Positions 1 through 9,629 of a stretch of 64,000 nt of DNA are shown here, one piece after another (within the stretch, counting starts at the first letter, position 1; every line of letters starts with the position of its first letter). The translations under genes were made by a program, and so were the position numbers. The notes beneath the pieces were generated by a model, which saw only the letters and a program-made list of their open reading frames with translations, ran no database searches and was not told where the DNA came from. The stretch is taken from NCBI GenBank assembly GCA_933207985.1, contig OW240912.1:251775522-251839521 (forward strand), given 5' to 3'. This DNA comes from Pelobates cultripes. Taxonomy: Eukaryota; Chordata; Amphibia; Anura; Pelobatidae.

Positions 1-1898
1 GGAAATGAATTATGAAGAGCAACAGACTGTGCAAAATGCCTTTTATCCACAACTCTAAGTCTAGCAGATCCTACAGTAATCCATCTGCCTTTCCTAGCAT
101 GTCTCTGCCGCAGTGGCTTTGCAGCAGTTCCAGTCTGAGTTTCTTCACCAGATAATTTACAAATCTCAGACTTCAAAAATACAATCTCCTGTCGCAAGAT
201 AGAGAACTGTCTACAGATTATACAACAACCAAACCTCCAAAAAGTGGAACGTGAAACAAATGCATAGCAATTGTTACACTGAACTAAGCCTGCCATTCCA
301 ATTATGAGAATAATTTAAATCTAACAAATCTTAACTTTTTCTTTATCCTCCTGAATACCTCAGATTACCTCCAGGTTATCTCCAGAATATCTCCAACTAC
401 ACACTTAGAAACAGCACTCTCCAGAATATCTCCAACTACACACTTAGAAACAGCACTTAGAAGTAGCACCAAGCTATATTAGACAAGCTAATGGAACCAG
501 GCCTTATATAACTCCTAAAATCACCGCCCACTAGGAATGTTTAACACCTGGGTAGGTCTCTGCTTATTTGCAAACAATAGCTAATTAACCAGCAATCAAC
601 AGCAAGTAACTAGCTTAATCAAATCAAATGCCTTATAATTACCAACAGGAATTCAAACCTTGGGCAATCAGTAACCTTTTTCCTACAGATGAATCTTACC
701 TGTAACAGTAGAAAAGAAAGCTCTTAGCACAACTCTTAGACAGTTGAAGCTTCTGTAAAACTCTCCAGAATATCTCCAACTACACACTTAGAAACAGCAC
801 TTAGAAGTAGCACCAAGCTACAAAATATGTACTCTTACCAATCAACCATCTTTCATATTTTGGGCTGATATATAGCCCCTATTCTTACGTATGAACAACA
901 AGATTAAATAAGCTTCAAGGAAGAAAACTTTCTCATCAATATTAAGCTAGCAATAGTGGGTTAACTTCTATATGGCAAAGACCAAAAACAGATAACGCTT
1001 AAAATGTTAGTAATCTTTTTTTCTGCTTATTGATGCTGATTTACATTCCTGCTGGAGACCTGCGAGCGTGGTGTCTCATACTACTGAACAAAATGATATA
1101 AATGACAATAAAAAGATATTTACAAATAAAATGTTAGTAACCTTGTAATATAAACCACAGAGTATAAAAACAGAAATAATCAATAGTAAAATATGACAAA
1201 ACCATGTACCAGAGGTAACAACAAGTCCCTAAAGTATATTATTTTGTCAGAAGAATAGGGCAAAGCTTCTTGTCAGTATTTGGAGCCGTATAAACTTATA
1301 AAAGGAAGCAAAGGCACAGAGGAATTCCAATAGTCTCGGATGCTAACGTAAGTGAAGCACAAACAACACATAACTAAGTGATTGCCAACTCACTTGTTAT
1401 AGAGCTAAGACCAGCTCTAGTGCAAACAACATACAGTGGTATGTAACCCCACTTGCCCATCTGCAGCAGAATATCAATGGCAAAATGATTTGAGAAAAAT
1501 CAACATTTTATGGCTGTGTTCTAACCATTAAATCGTCTTTTTTTTCTCATCAGTCAACTTTTTCATACTACTTTTGGAACTCTAAATCACAAATCCAACA
1601 CAATTGTTCATATATTGTCCGTTTAATTTGTTTCATGCAAGTAGAATTTCAGAGTAATAGAATTCAAATGACCCACCAATCTCCCAAAATTTGGAGAAAC
1701 TGCAATTTGTTTGAAACCAAATGCTATTGCTAAGTCTAAACTACAGTATTTCTTAAAAAGTCTAGTAAATATTTTAGCGTCATTATGATCCAGTTCCTGT
1801 CTAAGTACTGTATACATTGATTTTGAAAATTCATAGTGAAAGCAAGATTTAGATCAATAGTATGAACCATCCTCAAGAATGTAGTAACTTCATCACTA
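1..1898. other. AT-rich intergenic DNA, no gene recognised
   Basis: No coding region or known element is recognisable. A 63-codon open stretch on the minus strand (1623-1817) has no family I recognise. The only structure seen is a short dispersed direct repeat described separately. It ends where a CR1 LINE copy begins. Confidence 0.6.
380..820 (+). repeat. dispersed 58-bp direct repeat, three copies
   Basis: A segment beginning ctccagaatatctccaact occurs at 380-418 (39 bp, incomplete), at 419-476 (58 bp) and again at 763-820 (58 bp, identical to the second copy as far as I can read). The first two copies are in tandem and the third lies about 290 bp downstream. It may be a local duplication inside an older element. 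Confidence 0.75.
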
Positions 1899-2444
1899 TT
1901 GCTTACTTACTGTAGATTTCAGTAAGGCTTTTGACATTGTTGCGCATAGAAGGCTTATCGATAAACTGCAATCTTTAATTTTGGATTCCAATATTGTTGA
2001 ATGGGTAAGGCAGTGGCTGAGTGACAGGCAACAGAGTGTTGTAGTTAATGGAATATATTCGAAGCTTGGACTTGTAACCAGTGGGATGCCTCAGGGATCT
2101 GTACTTGGACCAATTCTCTTTAATATTTTTTATTAGTGATATTGCAGATGGTCTTAATGGTAAGGTATGTATTTTTGCTGATGATACTAACATGGTTGAT
2201 GTTACAGGAGGGATAAGACAAATTGCAAATGATTTAGGTAAACTATAAAAATGGTCAGAGTTGTGGCAACTGACATTTATTGTGGATAAGTGCAAGATAA
2301 TGCATCTTAGATGTAAAATCCCAAGGGCAGAGTACAGAACATTTGATAGAGTCCTAACCTCAACATCTGAGGAAAGGGATTTAGGGGTAATTATTTCTGA
2401 TCACTAAAAAATAGGCAGACAATGTAGCAGCAGGAAATGCTTGC

Positions 2445-2669
2445 TTGTATAGCAGTAGAAAGAGAGAAGTGCTCATGCCATTGTACAGAACACTGGTGAG
2501 ATCTCACTCGGAGTATTGTACACAGTACTGGAGACTGTATCTCCAGAAGGATATCGATATTTTAGAGAGAGTTCAGAGAAGGGCTACTAAACTGGTTCCT
2601 GGATTGCATGATAAAACTTACAAGGAGAGGTTAAAGGATCTTAACATGTATAGCTTGAAGGAAGGATGA
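2445..2669 (+). pseudogene. CR1 reverse transcriptase fragment, C-terminal part
   Basis: A 74-codon open stretch that aligns with the region just after the RT palm in the intact CR1 copy of this window (SSRKREVLM, EYCTQYWR, DILERVQRRATKL). The frame stops just before the L2 insertion and resumes after it near 3111 (ETFKYIKRINTVKEETIF), so the L2 insertion separates two halves of the same former ORF. No catalytic residues lie in this piece. Confidence 0.85.
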
Positions 2670-2671
2670 GA

Positions 2672-3110
2672 CAGGAGGGATATTATTATTATGATATTTA
2701 TAGAGCGCCGTCAAATTCCGCAGCGCTTTACAATGGGTGGACGAACAGACATGTAGCTGCAACCAGACAAGTTGGACACAGAGGAACAGAGGGGTTGAGG
2801 GCCCTACTCAATGAGCTTACATGCTAGAGGGAGTAGGGTAAAATGACACAAAAAGGTGAGGATAGTATTAGACTAGTGACCGTTGCAGAAGAGGAATCAG
2901 TCAGGAGCTATTAACAGTTTAAGTGATACGCTTTTATGAAGAAGTGGGTTTTTAAAGATTTTTTGAAGGAATGGAGACTGGGTGAGCATCTAACGGAGGA
3001 GGGAAGCGAGTTCCACAGGAACGGTGCAGCCCTCGAGAAATCTTGAAGGCGAGCATCAGAGGTGGGAGTAAGGACAGAAGATAGACGTAACTCCCACCTC
3101 TGATGCTCGC
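2672..3110 (-). mobile_element. L2-clade LINE 3' fragment inserted in CR1
   Basis: On the minus strand the sequence encodes the C-terminal tail of an L2-type LINE protein (LWNSLPSSVRCSPSLHSFKKSLKTHFF, interrupted here by no stop between 3123 and 2911), followed by a 3' UTR with the agcgctgcggaatttgac-type segment and an ATAATAATA tail (2682-2692). The CR1 reading frame is colinear on both sides, so this is an insertion. The outer end carries a short inverted copy of its own sequence (3090-3111 against 3048-3069). Confidence 0.85.
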
Positions 3111-3111
3111 C
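3048..3111. repeat. 22-bp perfect inverted repeat at the L2 5' end
   Basis: Positions 3048-3069 and 3090-3111 are exact reverse complements separated by about 20 bp. The right arm sits exactly at the L2/CR1 junction. The arrangement is what twin priming or a foldback during target-primed reverse transcription leaves behind. Confidence 0.85.
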
Positions 3112-3562
3112 TGATAGAAACATTTAAATACATAAAGAGAATCAACACAGTAAAGGAGGAGACTATATTTAAAAGAAGAAAAACTACCACAACAAGAGGA
3201 CATAGTCTTAAATTAGAGGGACAAAGGTTTAAAAATAATATCAGGAAGTATTACGTTACTGAGAGGGTAGTGGATGCATGGAATAGCCTTCCAGCTGAAG
3301 TGGTAGAGGTTAACACAGTGAGGGAGTTTAAGCATGCATGGGATAGGCATAAGGCTATCAAAACTATAAGATCAGGCCAGGGACTAATGAAAGTATTTAA
3401 AAAATTGGGCAGACTAGATGGGCCGAATGGTTCTTATCTGCTGTAACATTCTATGTTTCTATCTCCTTGCCAGAATAAAATATCATCTATATCTTTTTTC
3501 TTTTTAAATAAATTTTTCCCCATGATATGGCAATATTACCTGAATAAAAAGAGGAAAATCCT

Positions 3563-3633
3563 TTAACCCCTTAAGGACACGTGACATGTCATGATTCCCT
3601 TTTATTCCAGAAGTTTGGTCCTTAAGGGGTTAA
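3563..3633. mobile_element. 71-bp TTAA-flanked hairpin MITE
   Basis: The sequence starts TTAACCCCTTAAGGAC and ends with its reverse complement, GTCCTTAAGGGGTTAA. The same family is seen at 20255-20334 in the opposite orientation, and the same ends bound the 2.1-kb element at 11033-13134. TTAA at both edges is typical of piggyBac-type target duplication, so a non-autonomous piggyBac-like origin is inferred. No coding capacity. Confidence 0.8.
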
Positions 3634-3639
3634 GCAACC

Positions 3640-4639
3640 TGTAGCGGAGCGGCAATATTAAATCCCACGATCTCCGCTGGTTAAGAAGGTAATCCACAGT
3701 CAAGCGCTGAAAAGCAAGGCAATATCCCAAATCCCCCCCAGTAACCGGACGAAACACAGTTCTGGGAGTTAACTGAAAGCTTTATTCACAGGCTCCACAA
3801 TTTATACAATTCCCCATGCAAGGGGTTTCCTGAGTCCTATCCCAGGGGTATTCCCGGGATGGACTACATAGGGAACTTACAGTACAGAGCATTTCTCCCA
3901 TCAGGCACTGCTGTACGAGAGGGATCCTCCCACTGGAATGTACCGTTAAGTGGATTATCCCTCCGTGCAGCAGAACCGGCAATTTATATTAAAATACACA
4001 ACTTGTCGAATATTAGGTCTATTTGCTCGAATAGACGTTCGGTAGATAGCTGGGGTCTGAGCGCATCATTCGTGAGATTACCGATCATATCCCAGCTAAA
4101 ACAACCGAACGCCGCACGAAAAACATATTCACCAAAACATGCATTTAAAAGACCGATTGATATCTGTGGAATAAAATACCGAACGGCCCGGAACTCCCGA
4201 ACGGCTCGGAAGTCCAGCAGTGTTCGCGACGTCGAGTAGCTGTTTTTAGTACCACGCGCTCGACGACCAAACACCGCTGGAGAAACAAAGGATCCAAGAT
4301 GGCCGACCGCCGCATGGTCGGTAGTCGAACGACGGCCACCTAGGAGAGCCTCTAATTACCGATTGCAACATCGTTGCAATCGATTAACAAGCGCCACACG
4401 TCTTAGTGTGTGGGCTATTAAAAGATAGTTCATTCGGTTCACGAACGGCCCGCAAAGGCGCTGTTCGTGAAACGAAATGAAATACAGCTATCTGCTTTCG
4501 GCAGATAGCCCACACAGGCAATGCAATAATACTGTTTACATTACATTGCAACCAGGTACATATAACGTTATAAGAACTATACAGGCAACCCTTAAAGCCA
4601 TAGTCTCTCTGTATTGTCCAAGTGGCTAGGCTTGCCACA
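3640..4639 (-). repeat. 3' LTR of the Gmr1-like element
   Basis: Begins TGTAGCGG and ends GCCACA on the plus strand, so TG...CA in both directions. It matches 8632-9624 nearly throughout. It is the 3' LTR because the coding region is on the minus strand and lies at higher coordinates. It contains several copies of cgaacggcccg-type inverted motifs. Confidence 0.93.
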
Positions 4640-4655
4640 ATGCTCCCCCGGAACC
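4640..4655 (-). promoter_or_regulatory. polypurine tract candidate
   Basis: Immediately inside the 3' LTR the minus strand reads ccgggggagcat and then the LTR start TGTGGC. A purine-rich run directly against the LTR is where plus-strand DNA synthesis is primed in LTR retrotransposons. It is short and interrupted, so the exact edge is uncertain. Confidence 0.6.
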
Positions 4656-4744
4656 AAGCCGGCATACACAGTCTGATCCCCACGGATCGGCTTGGGGATG
4701 TCCGGAGGAGGGCTCACAGATCACTTTTCAAAGTCAGTCTGTCT

Positions 4745-5225
4745 TTATAACCCGTCGGCGTTACTGTTTTGTTTCCCGGGTTGATAATGGATTGTAAAGT
4801 CAAAAGGCTGCAGTGCCAAACTCCAGTGCAGCAGCCTGGCATTGTCTCCAGCCACACGGTTTAGCCACACCAACAGGTTGTGATCGGTGAGCAAGGAAAA
4901 AGGTTGTCCATAGACATACGGCTGTAACTTTTTAAGGGCCCACACCACGGTCAGGCATTCTTTTTCTATGGCGGCGTAGCTTACTTCTCGGGGTAACAAT
5001 TTCCGGCTTAGATATGCTACGGGGTGTTCTCCGCCAACGGCTCCAACTTGGCTCAACACTGCTCCCAATCCAAACATTGAAGCGTCTGTGTGAACAAGAA
5101 AGCGTTTAGTTGGATCAGGAGCAGCAAGTACAGGTGCGTTAGTTAGAGCCGTCTTGAGTTGGTTAAATGCCTGATCACACTCTGGGGCCCAGACGACCTG
5201 TCGGGGCAGATTCTTGTGGGTCAGG
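4745..5225 (-). pseudogene. RNase H domain of Gmr1-like Pol
   Basis: The minus strand encodes the RT connection and RNase H: HTDASMFGLGAVLSQ with the first acidic residue, then the IEKECLTVVWAL segment and LLTDHNLLVWL, ending near NSNADGL. These are the standard Ty3/gypsy RNase H landmarks. The uninterrupted ORF starts at Met near 5077, but homologous sequence (KPLTDLTHKN, then APECDQAF) continues back to about 5225 in the same frame. It follows the truncated RT after a deletion. Confidence 0.88.
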
Positions 5226-5930
5226 TCAGTCAGGGGTTTGGCCAGGGCACTGTAATTGGGCCATCTTATCCAGCAGCTCGTCTATCCGGGGCATCGGATA
5301 GGCATCAGACACCGTTTTGTCGTTTAGCCTCTGGTAGTCCACACAAAACTGTGTTGTACCATCCTTCTTAGGTACCAGGACTACTGGCGATGCCCAGGGG
5401 CTATCAGAGTGTTCAATAACCTCTAACTGCAACATCTCCTCAATCTCCTTCCTCATGTGTTCTCTGACTGATTCAGGAATCCGATATGGGGTTTGCCGCA
5501 TCGGTAGCTGTCCAGGGGTTTCAACTCGGTGGGTGGCCAGCGGAGTGTACCCAGGCACGTTAGAGAAAGTGTTGCCTTTCGCTGCCATCAACTCCTGTAC
5601 CTGAGTTAGCTCTTGAGGGCTTAACCGCTCCCCCAGTTGAACCCCCTTGGAGGGCTCTGTCTGATCGTCCTGTTCTAATAGGTCAGGCAGCAGCAGCAGA
5701 TTTTCCTGATCTTCAGAGGCTGGCGTGCATATGGCTGTCACATCCTCTGTCCTCTCATGGTAAGGTTTGAGCATGTTCACGTGGAGCATGCATCTCTTCC
5801 CTACCCCTGAGCAGGGGCCAATCACATAGGTGGTGTCACATCTCTGTTCCACCACCTGGTATGGGCCTTGCCAGATGGCCTGCAGCTTGTCTGTGCTGAC
5901 AGGTTTTAAAATTAAAACCTTCTGTCCCAC
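5226..5930 (-). pseudogene. integrase C-terminus and truncated reverse transcriptase
   Basis: A 234-codon minus-strand frame. Residues 1-55 resemble the integrase C-terminal GPY/F module (WQGPYQVVEQ, then HVNMLKPYHER). Residues about 140-225 are the RT N-terminus: YRIPESVREHMRKEIEEML, SPWASPVVLVPKKDG, the FCVDYQRLNDKT motif and YPMPRIDELLDKM. The frame then jumps straight to sequence normally far downstream (ALAKPLTDLT in the next frame), so the palm with the catalytic Y/F-x-DD motif is absent. The fused INT-RT order is itself direct evidence for the Gmr1-type arrangement. Confidence 0.9.
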
Positions 5931-6108
5931 TTGATAGCTGCGGTCTCTGGCTCCCCTGTCATACCAGCAGCGCTGCCTGTGTTAAGTCCTCCAGGTGGTC
6001 CCTGAACTCTAGCATGTACGGTACAATGGGGGTCCCATCAGTGCTACTCTCTCCCTCCCAATGCTCCCTAATTAGGTCCAACTGCCCCCTCACTCTTCTC
6101 CCAAACAA

Positions 6109-6987
6109 TTAAAACTGAGAAAATCCCATCGACTCTTGGGGTACCTCTCTATATGCAAACAGCAGATGGGGAAGGAATCGCTCCCAGTCCTTATGGGCCT
6201 CTCCAAACGTACAGAGCATCTGCTTCAGGGTACCTTTAAACCTTTCGCACAATCTGTTGGACTGGGGGTGATAGGCAGAGTTTACTATTGGCTTAATGCC
6301 ACACATCTTCCACAGTTGCTGGGTGACTTCAGCGGTGAACTGGGTACCCCTATCAGATATTATCTCCTGAGGAAATCCTACCCAGGAAAAGACTTTCAGC
6401 AAGGCCTCGGCCACCGTCTCTGCATGAATATTAGACAGGGCGATGGCCTCCGGGTACCGGGTGGCGTGGTCGACCACGGTCAGGATATATCTCTTACCAG
6501 AGGGACTAGGCTTAGGTAAGGGTCCCACTATGTCAACTGCCACTCTGCTAAATGGCTCCTCAATAGTTGGCAGGGGGCATAATTTCGCTTTGTGGTGGTC
6601 CCCCCCCTTCCCCACCCACTGGCAGATGTCACAGGAGGTGCAGTAATGCCTCACATCTTTGGAGATCCCTGGCCAGAAAGAGGCATGGGTCAGCCGGTAG
6701 CGGGTACGGGTCATTCCCAAATGCCCAGACAAGGGAATATCATGCGCAATCCTAAGCAGTTCCTGCCTGTACTTTTGGGGAACCACTAACTATTTAGTTT
6801 TTACCGTGACTGAGCCCCCTATTACTCTTTCTGCTACACGATATAACAACCCTTTCTCCCAGATATACCTCTCCCCCTCTAATCCGGCCTGATCGGTGCT
6901 CACCCTATCTCGGTAAACCTGCAACGTGGGGTCTAACTTCACCTCTGCCTCAAATTTAGTTGGGGTATCCCAGGTCATACGTGTCAT
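6109..6987 (-). pseudogene. integrase of the Gmr1-like element
   Basis: Two adjoining minus-strand frames (6790-6987 and 6109-6786) separated by one stop. They carry the H-H-C-C zinc-binding region (HLGMTRTRYRLTH, then CTSCDIC) and the DDE core: the first D in AVDIVGPLP, the second in ISDRGTQFT, and the E in LCERFKGTLKQ. A typical Ty3/gypsy integrase that would insert the cDNA into chromosomes. Its position between protease and RT, not after RNase H, is notable. The end of the frame (SMGFSQF) is shifted relative to the following GPY/F module. Confidence 0.92.
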
Positions 6988-6989
6988 GG

Positions 6990-7340
6990 GGGAGTCATGG
7001 TCTCTTACCTGAGCCTCAGAGTGTGCTGGTGGAACCGTGGTGTGAGCCTGCTGGTCACTGGATGTGCTTCCTGGTGTGGAACCTGAAGTATAAAAGCAGA
7101 GGTCATCTGGCCCAAATCATTCCCGAGTACAACATCCGCAGGTAACTTCTGCATCAGGCCCACCTCGACCATCCCTTCCCCAACACCCAAATTCAAATGT
7201 ACTTTCACAGTGGGCAACCTGTATACGGCTCCCCCTGCTACTCGCACTGCTACGGATCCTCCAGTGTGGGCAGAGCCGGGATCCAAATGAGGGGCGACCA
7301 ATGTCAGAGTGGCCCCCGAATCTCGGAGCCCTTGTACCTC
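6990..7340 (-). pseudogene. aspartic protease of the Gmr1-like element
   Basis: On the minus strand a frame with RDSGATLTLVAP near 7312-7280 contains the retroviral-type active-site D-S-G, followed about 70 residues later by ADVVLGNDLG, which fits the conserved I/V-L-G-x-D segment of retropepsins. It would cleave the Gag-Pol polyprotein. It lies directly after the zinc knuckle, as usual. The short hydrophobic stretches and length suit a single protease domain, but frame joins on both sides are broken. Confidence 0.8.
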
Positions 7341-7354
7341 TTTCCCTTCCAGCG

Positions 7355-7633
7355 TTACCAGCTTCCGGTGATGTTGCCTGTGGCTTGTACGGACATCAAC
7401 TCATGTAGTATCCCCAGTGGCTCCTCTGTTTGATTAAAGAGCATCTCCTGGGTGGCTGGTTCCGCTTGGTAGTGGTGGGCGGCTGCTCTGGGTGCTGGGT
7501 TTGGCCGCACTTGGTTCCATGCTTGCCGGCTCAGATTCTGGGTGCACTCTCTCGCCATGTGGCCCCATTGCTTACACGTATGGCACTGGATATTAGCCCT
7601 GCCAGTATATCTGGATGGTGGAGTGTAGGCCAC
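7355..7633 (-). pseudogene. Gag nucleocapsid zinc knuckle
   Basis: The minus-strand frame has a single CCHC motif, CHTCKQWGHMAREC, spaced C-x2-C-x4-H-x4-C, at about residues 17-30. In Ty3/gypsy Gag this binds the genomic RNA. It lies between the capsid-like segment and the protease. The frame is separate from the upstream gag frame, meaning a stop or frameshift lies between them near 7640. Confidence 0.85.
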
Positions 7634-7642
7634 CAGGTTTAG

Positions 7643-8475
7643 TCAGAATGGGGCTGCTGTGTGTGCCATAGGGGTGGCTGTATGAGGTGCAGCGGCGGGG
7701 CGAGGGTATCCCCTGTTCAGGTTACCGTGATGTCTTCTGGCGTCATAATGTTGGTCAGCTAGTCGTGCTGCTTCGGTTAGGGTGGGGGGTTTTCGGTCTC
7801 TCACCCATTCTTGTGCCTCGGGGGACAGACCATTAAAAAATTGTTCCTGCAACATCAACTGTCGCAACTCCTCCATAGTGGTCGCTCGACTGGCCTGTAT
7901 CCACCCCTGGGAGGCTTGATCCAGTTTGTGTGCCCACTCAGCGTGGGAGTCTTTTTCGGGTTTGCGCAATCCGCGAAACTTGCGCCGGTATGCCTCCGGG
8001 GTAATGGCGTAATGTTCCAGTATAGCCTGTTTCACCCGGGCATAATCTTTGCTGTCCTCCCTGGGTACAGCCCGATAGGCTTCTGCTGCCCGACCTGACA
8101 GTTTGCCTGCTAATAATGGTACCCATACTGCCTGCTCCAAATCATGTAAATCACATAGCCTTTCAAAGTCTTGTAAGTATCCATCAATTTCGTCCTTATC
8201 GCAAAACATTTTAAACACATGGTAAGGAATTTTAGGTTTTACCTGGTTGCTGACTGCAGCAGTAATAGATTCAGTACAGTCAGCATTTCCAGTGGTACAG
8301 GTTGGGGTAAAAATTCCATCCTGGTCCTCATTTCCCTCTGGTAGAGGGTCTCTTCCATGGCTGGTGGGGGTGTAACGTTGCGAGCTCTGTCTCCCTCCAT
8401 CAGTTCGGCAATAAGTACAGCTTTTGATTTGTTGCTGGCTATTTTACCTCTGGCTTCCAGCAGTTCCTTTAACAT
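7643..8475 (-). pseudogene. Gag capsid with SCAN-like C-terminal domain
   Basis: Two minus-strand frames (8239-8475 and 7643-8218) joined by a frameshift near 8230. The second has capsid-like helices (DEIDGYLQDFERLCD, then VWVPLLAGKLSGRAAEAY) and a segment FRGLRKPEKDSHAEWAHKL ... LQEQFFNGLSPEAQEWVRD that resembles the vertebrate SCAN domain. Published work derives SCAN domains from Gag of Gmr1-like elements, so this similarity independently supports the assignment. It would form the particle shell. Confidence 0.85.
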
Positions 8476-8611
8476 CTGCCGTTATAATGTAGCAAAATCC
8501 GTCTCCATTCACTTCTGTGATCGGTTATTTTGTTGCATTCAAATTGCCATTCCCTTTTCCTGTTCGGCAGTTTCAATTGCACGAACCACGTTTTTCGGCT
8601 GTAAGGTTGGA

Positions 8612-8629
8612 TCCCGTCGCTTGCCACCA
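8612..8629 (-). promoter_or_regulatory. primer binding site
   Basis: Two bases inside the 5' LTR the minus strand reads TGGTGGCAAGCGACGGGA, starting with the TGG complementary to a tRNA CCA end. This is the expected place and form for tRNA priming of minus-strand cDNA. I do not assign the tRNA species. Confidence 0.75.
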
Positions 8630-8631
8630 AT

Positions 8632-9624
8632 TGTAGCGGAGCGGCAATATTAAATCCCACGATCTCCGCTGGTTAAGAAGGTAATCCACAGTCAAGCGCT
8701 GAAAAGCAAGGCAATATCCCAAATCCCCCCCAGTACCTGGACGAAACACAGTTCTGGGAGTCAACTGAAGGCTTTATTCACAGGCCGCACAATTTATACA
8801 ATTCCCCATGCAAGGGGTTTCCTGAGTCCTATCCCAGGGGTATTCCCGGGATGGACTACATGGGGAACTTACAGTACAGAGCATTTCTCCCATCAGGCAC
8901 TGCTGCACGAGAGGAATCCTCCCACTGAAATGTACCGTTAAGTGGATTATCCCTCCGTGCAGCAGAACCGGCAATTTATATTAAAATACACAACTTGTCG
9001 AATATTAGGTCTATTTGCACGAATGGACGTTCGGTAGATAGCTGGGGTCTGAGCGCATCATTCGTGAGATTACCGCTCAGATCCCAGCTAAAACAACCGA
9101 ACGACGCACGAAAAACATATTCACCAAAACATGCATTTAAAAGACCGACTGATATCTGTGGAATAAAATACCGAACGGCCCGGAACTCCCGAACGGCCTG
9201 GAAGTCCAGCGGTGTTCACGCCGTCGAGTAGCCGTTTTTAGTACCACGCGCTTGACGACCAAACACCGCTGGAGGAACAAAGGATCCAAGATGGTCGACC
9301 TCTGCATGGTCGGTAGTCGAACGACGGCCACCTAGGAGAGCCTCTAATTACCGATTGCAACATTGTTGCAATCGGTTAACAAGCGCCACACGTCTCTTAG
9401 TGTGTGGGCTATTAAAAGATAGTTCATTCGGTTCACGAACGGCCCGCAAAAGTGCTGTTAGTGAAACACAGCTATCTGCTTTTGGCAGATAGCCCCACAC
9501 AGGCAATGCAATAATACGGTTTACATTACATTGCAACCAGGTACATATAACATTATAAGAACTATACAGGCAACCCTTAAAGCCATAGTCTCTCTGTATT
9601 GTCCAAGTGGCTAGGTTTGTCACA
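8632..9624 (-). repeat. 5' LTR of the Gmr1-like element
   Basis: Near-identical to 3640-4639 with small indels (for example a short deletion near 9470). It ends GTCACA against GCCACA in the other LTR and is followed by the TSD CAACC. It should hold the promoter for minus-strand transcription. Confidence 0.93.
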
Positions 9625-9629
9625 CAACC

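Larger units (their letters stand above)
1899..3464 (+). mobile_element. CR1-clade LINE, 5'-truncated and interrupted
   Basis: The plus strand encodes the middle and C-terminal part of a CR1 reverse transcriptase, colinear with the intact copy at 37583-39037 on the other strand: the DFSKAFD motif near 1915, a [13 protein letters not shown] segment near 2080, then the C-terminal EYCTQYW and RVQRRATK motifs. The FADDTK region (about 2170) is broken by a frameshift, and stops occur near 2250 and 2405. The 3' terminus (ggcagactagatgggccgaa, then repeats of tctatgttt) matches the 3' end of the other CR1 copy. An L2 fragment splits it at 2672-3110. A dead copy. Confidence 0.9.
3640..9624 (-). mobile_element. 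Gmr1-like Ty3/gypsy LTR retrotransposon
   Basis: A 5985-bp element with two long LTRs (3640-4639 and 8632-9624) flanked by the 5-bp target duplication CAACC (3635-3639 and 9625-9629). Coding is on the minus strand in the order gag, zinc knuckle, protease, integrase, reverse transcriptase, RNase H. Integrase ahead of RT is the defining oddity of the Gmr1 group within Ty3/gypsy. The RT core is deleted and several frames are shifted, so this copy cannot move by itself. The LTRs are close to each other in sequence with scattered substitutions, so the insertion is not brand-new but boundaries are intact. Confidence 0.92.

Noticed and set aside
1623..1817. 64-codon minus-strand frame
   Set aside because: No stop-free extension, no family recognised; too little to call an exon.
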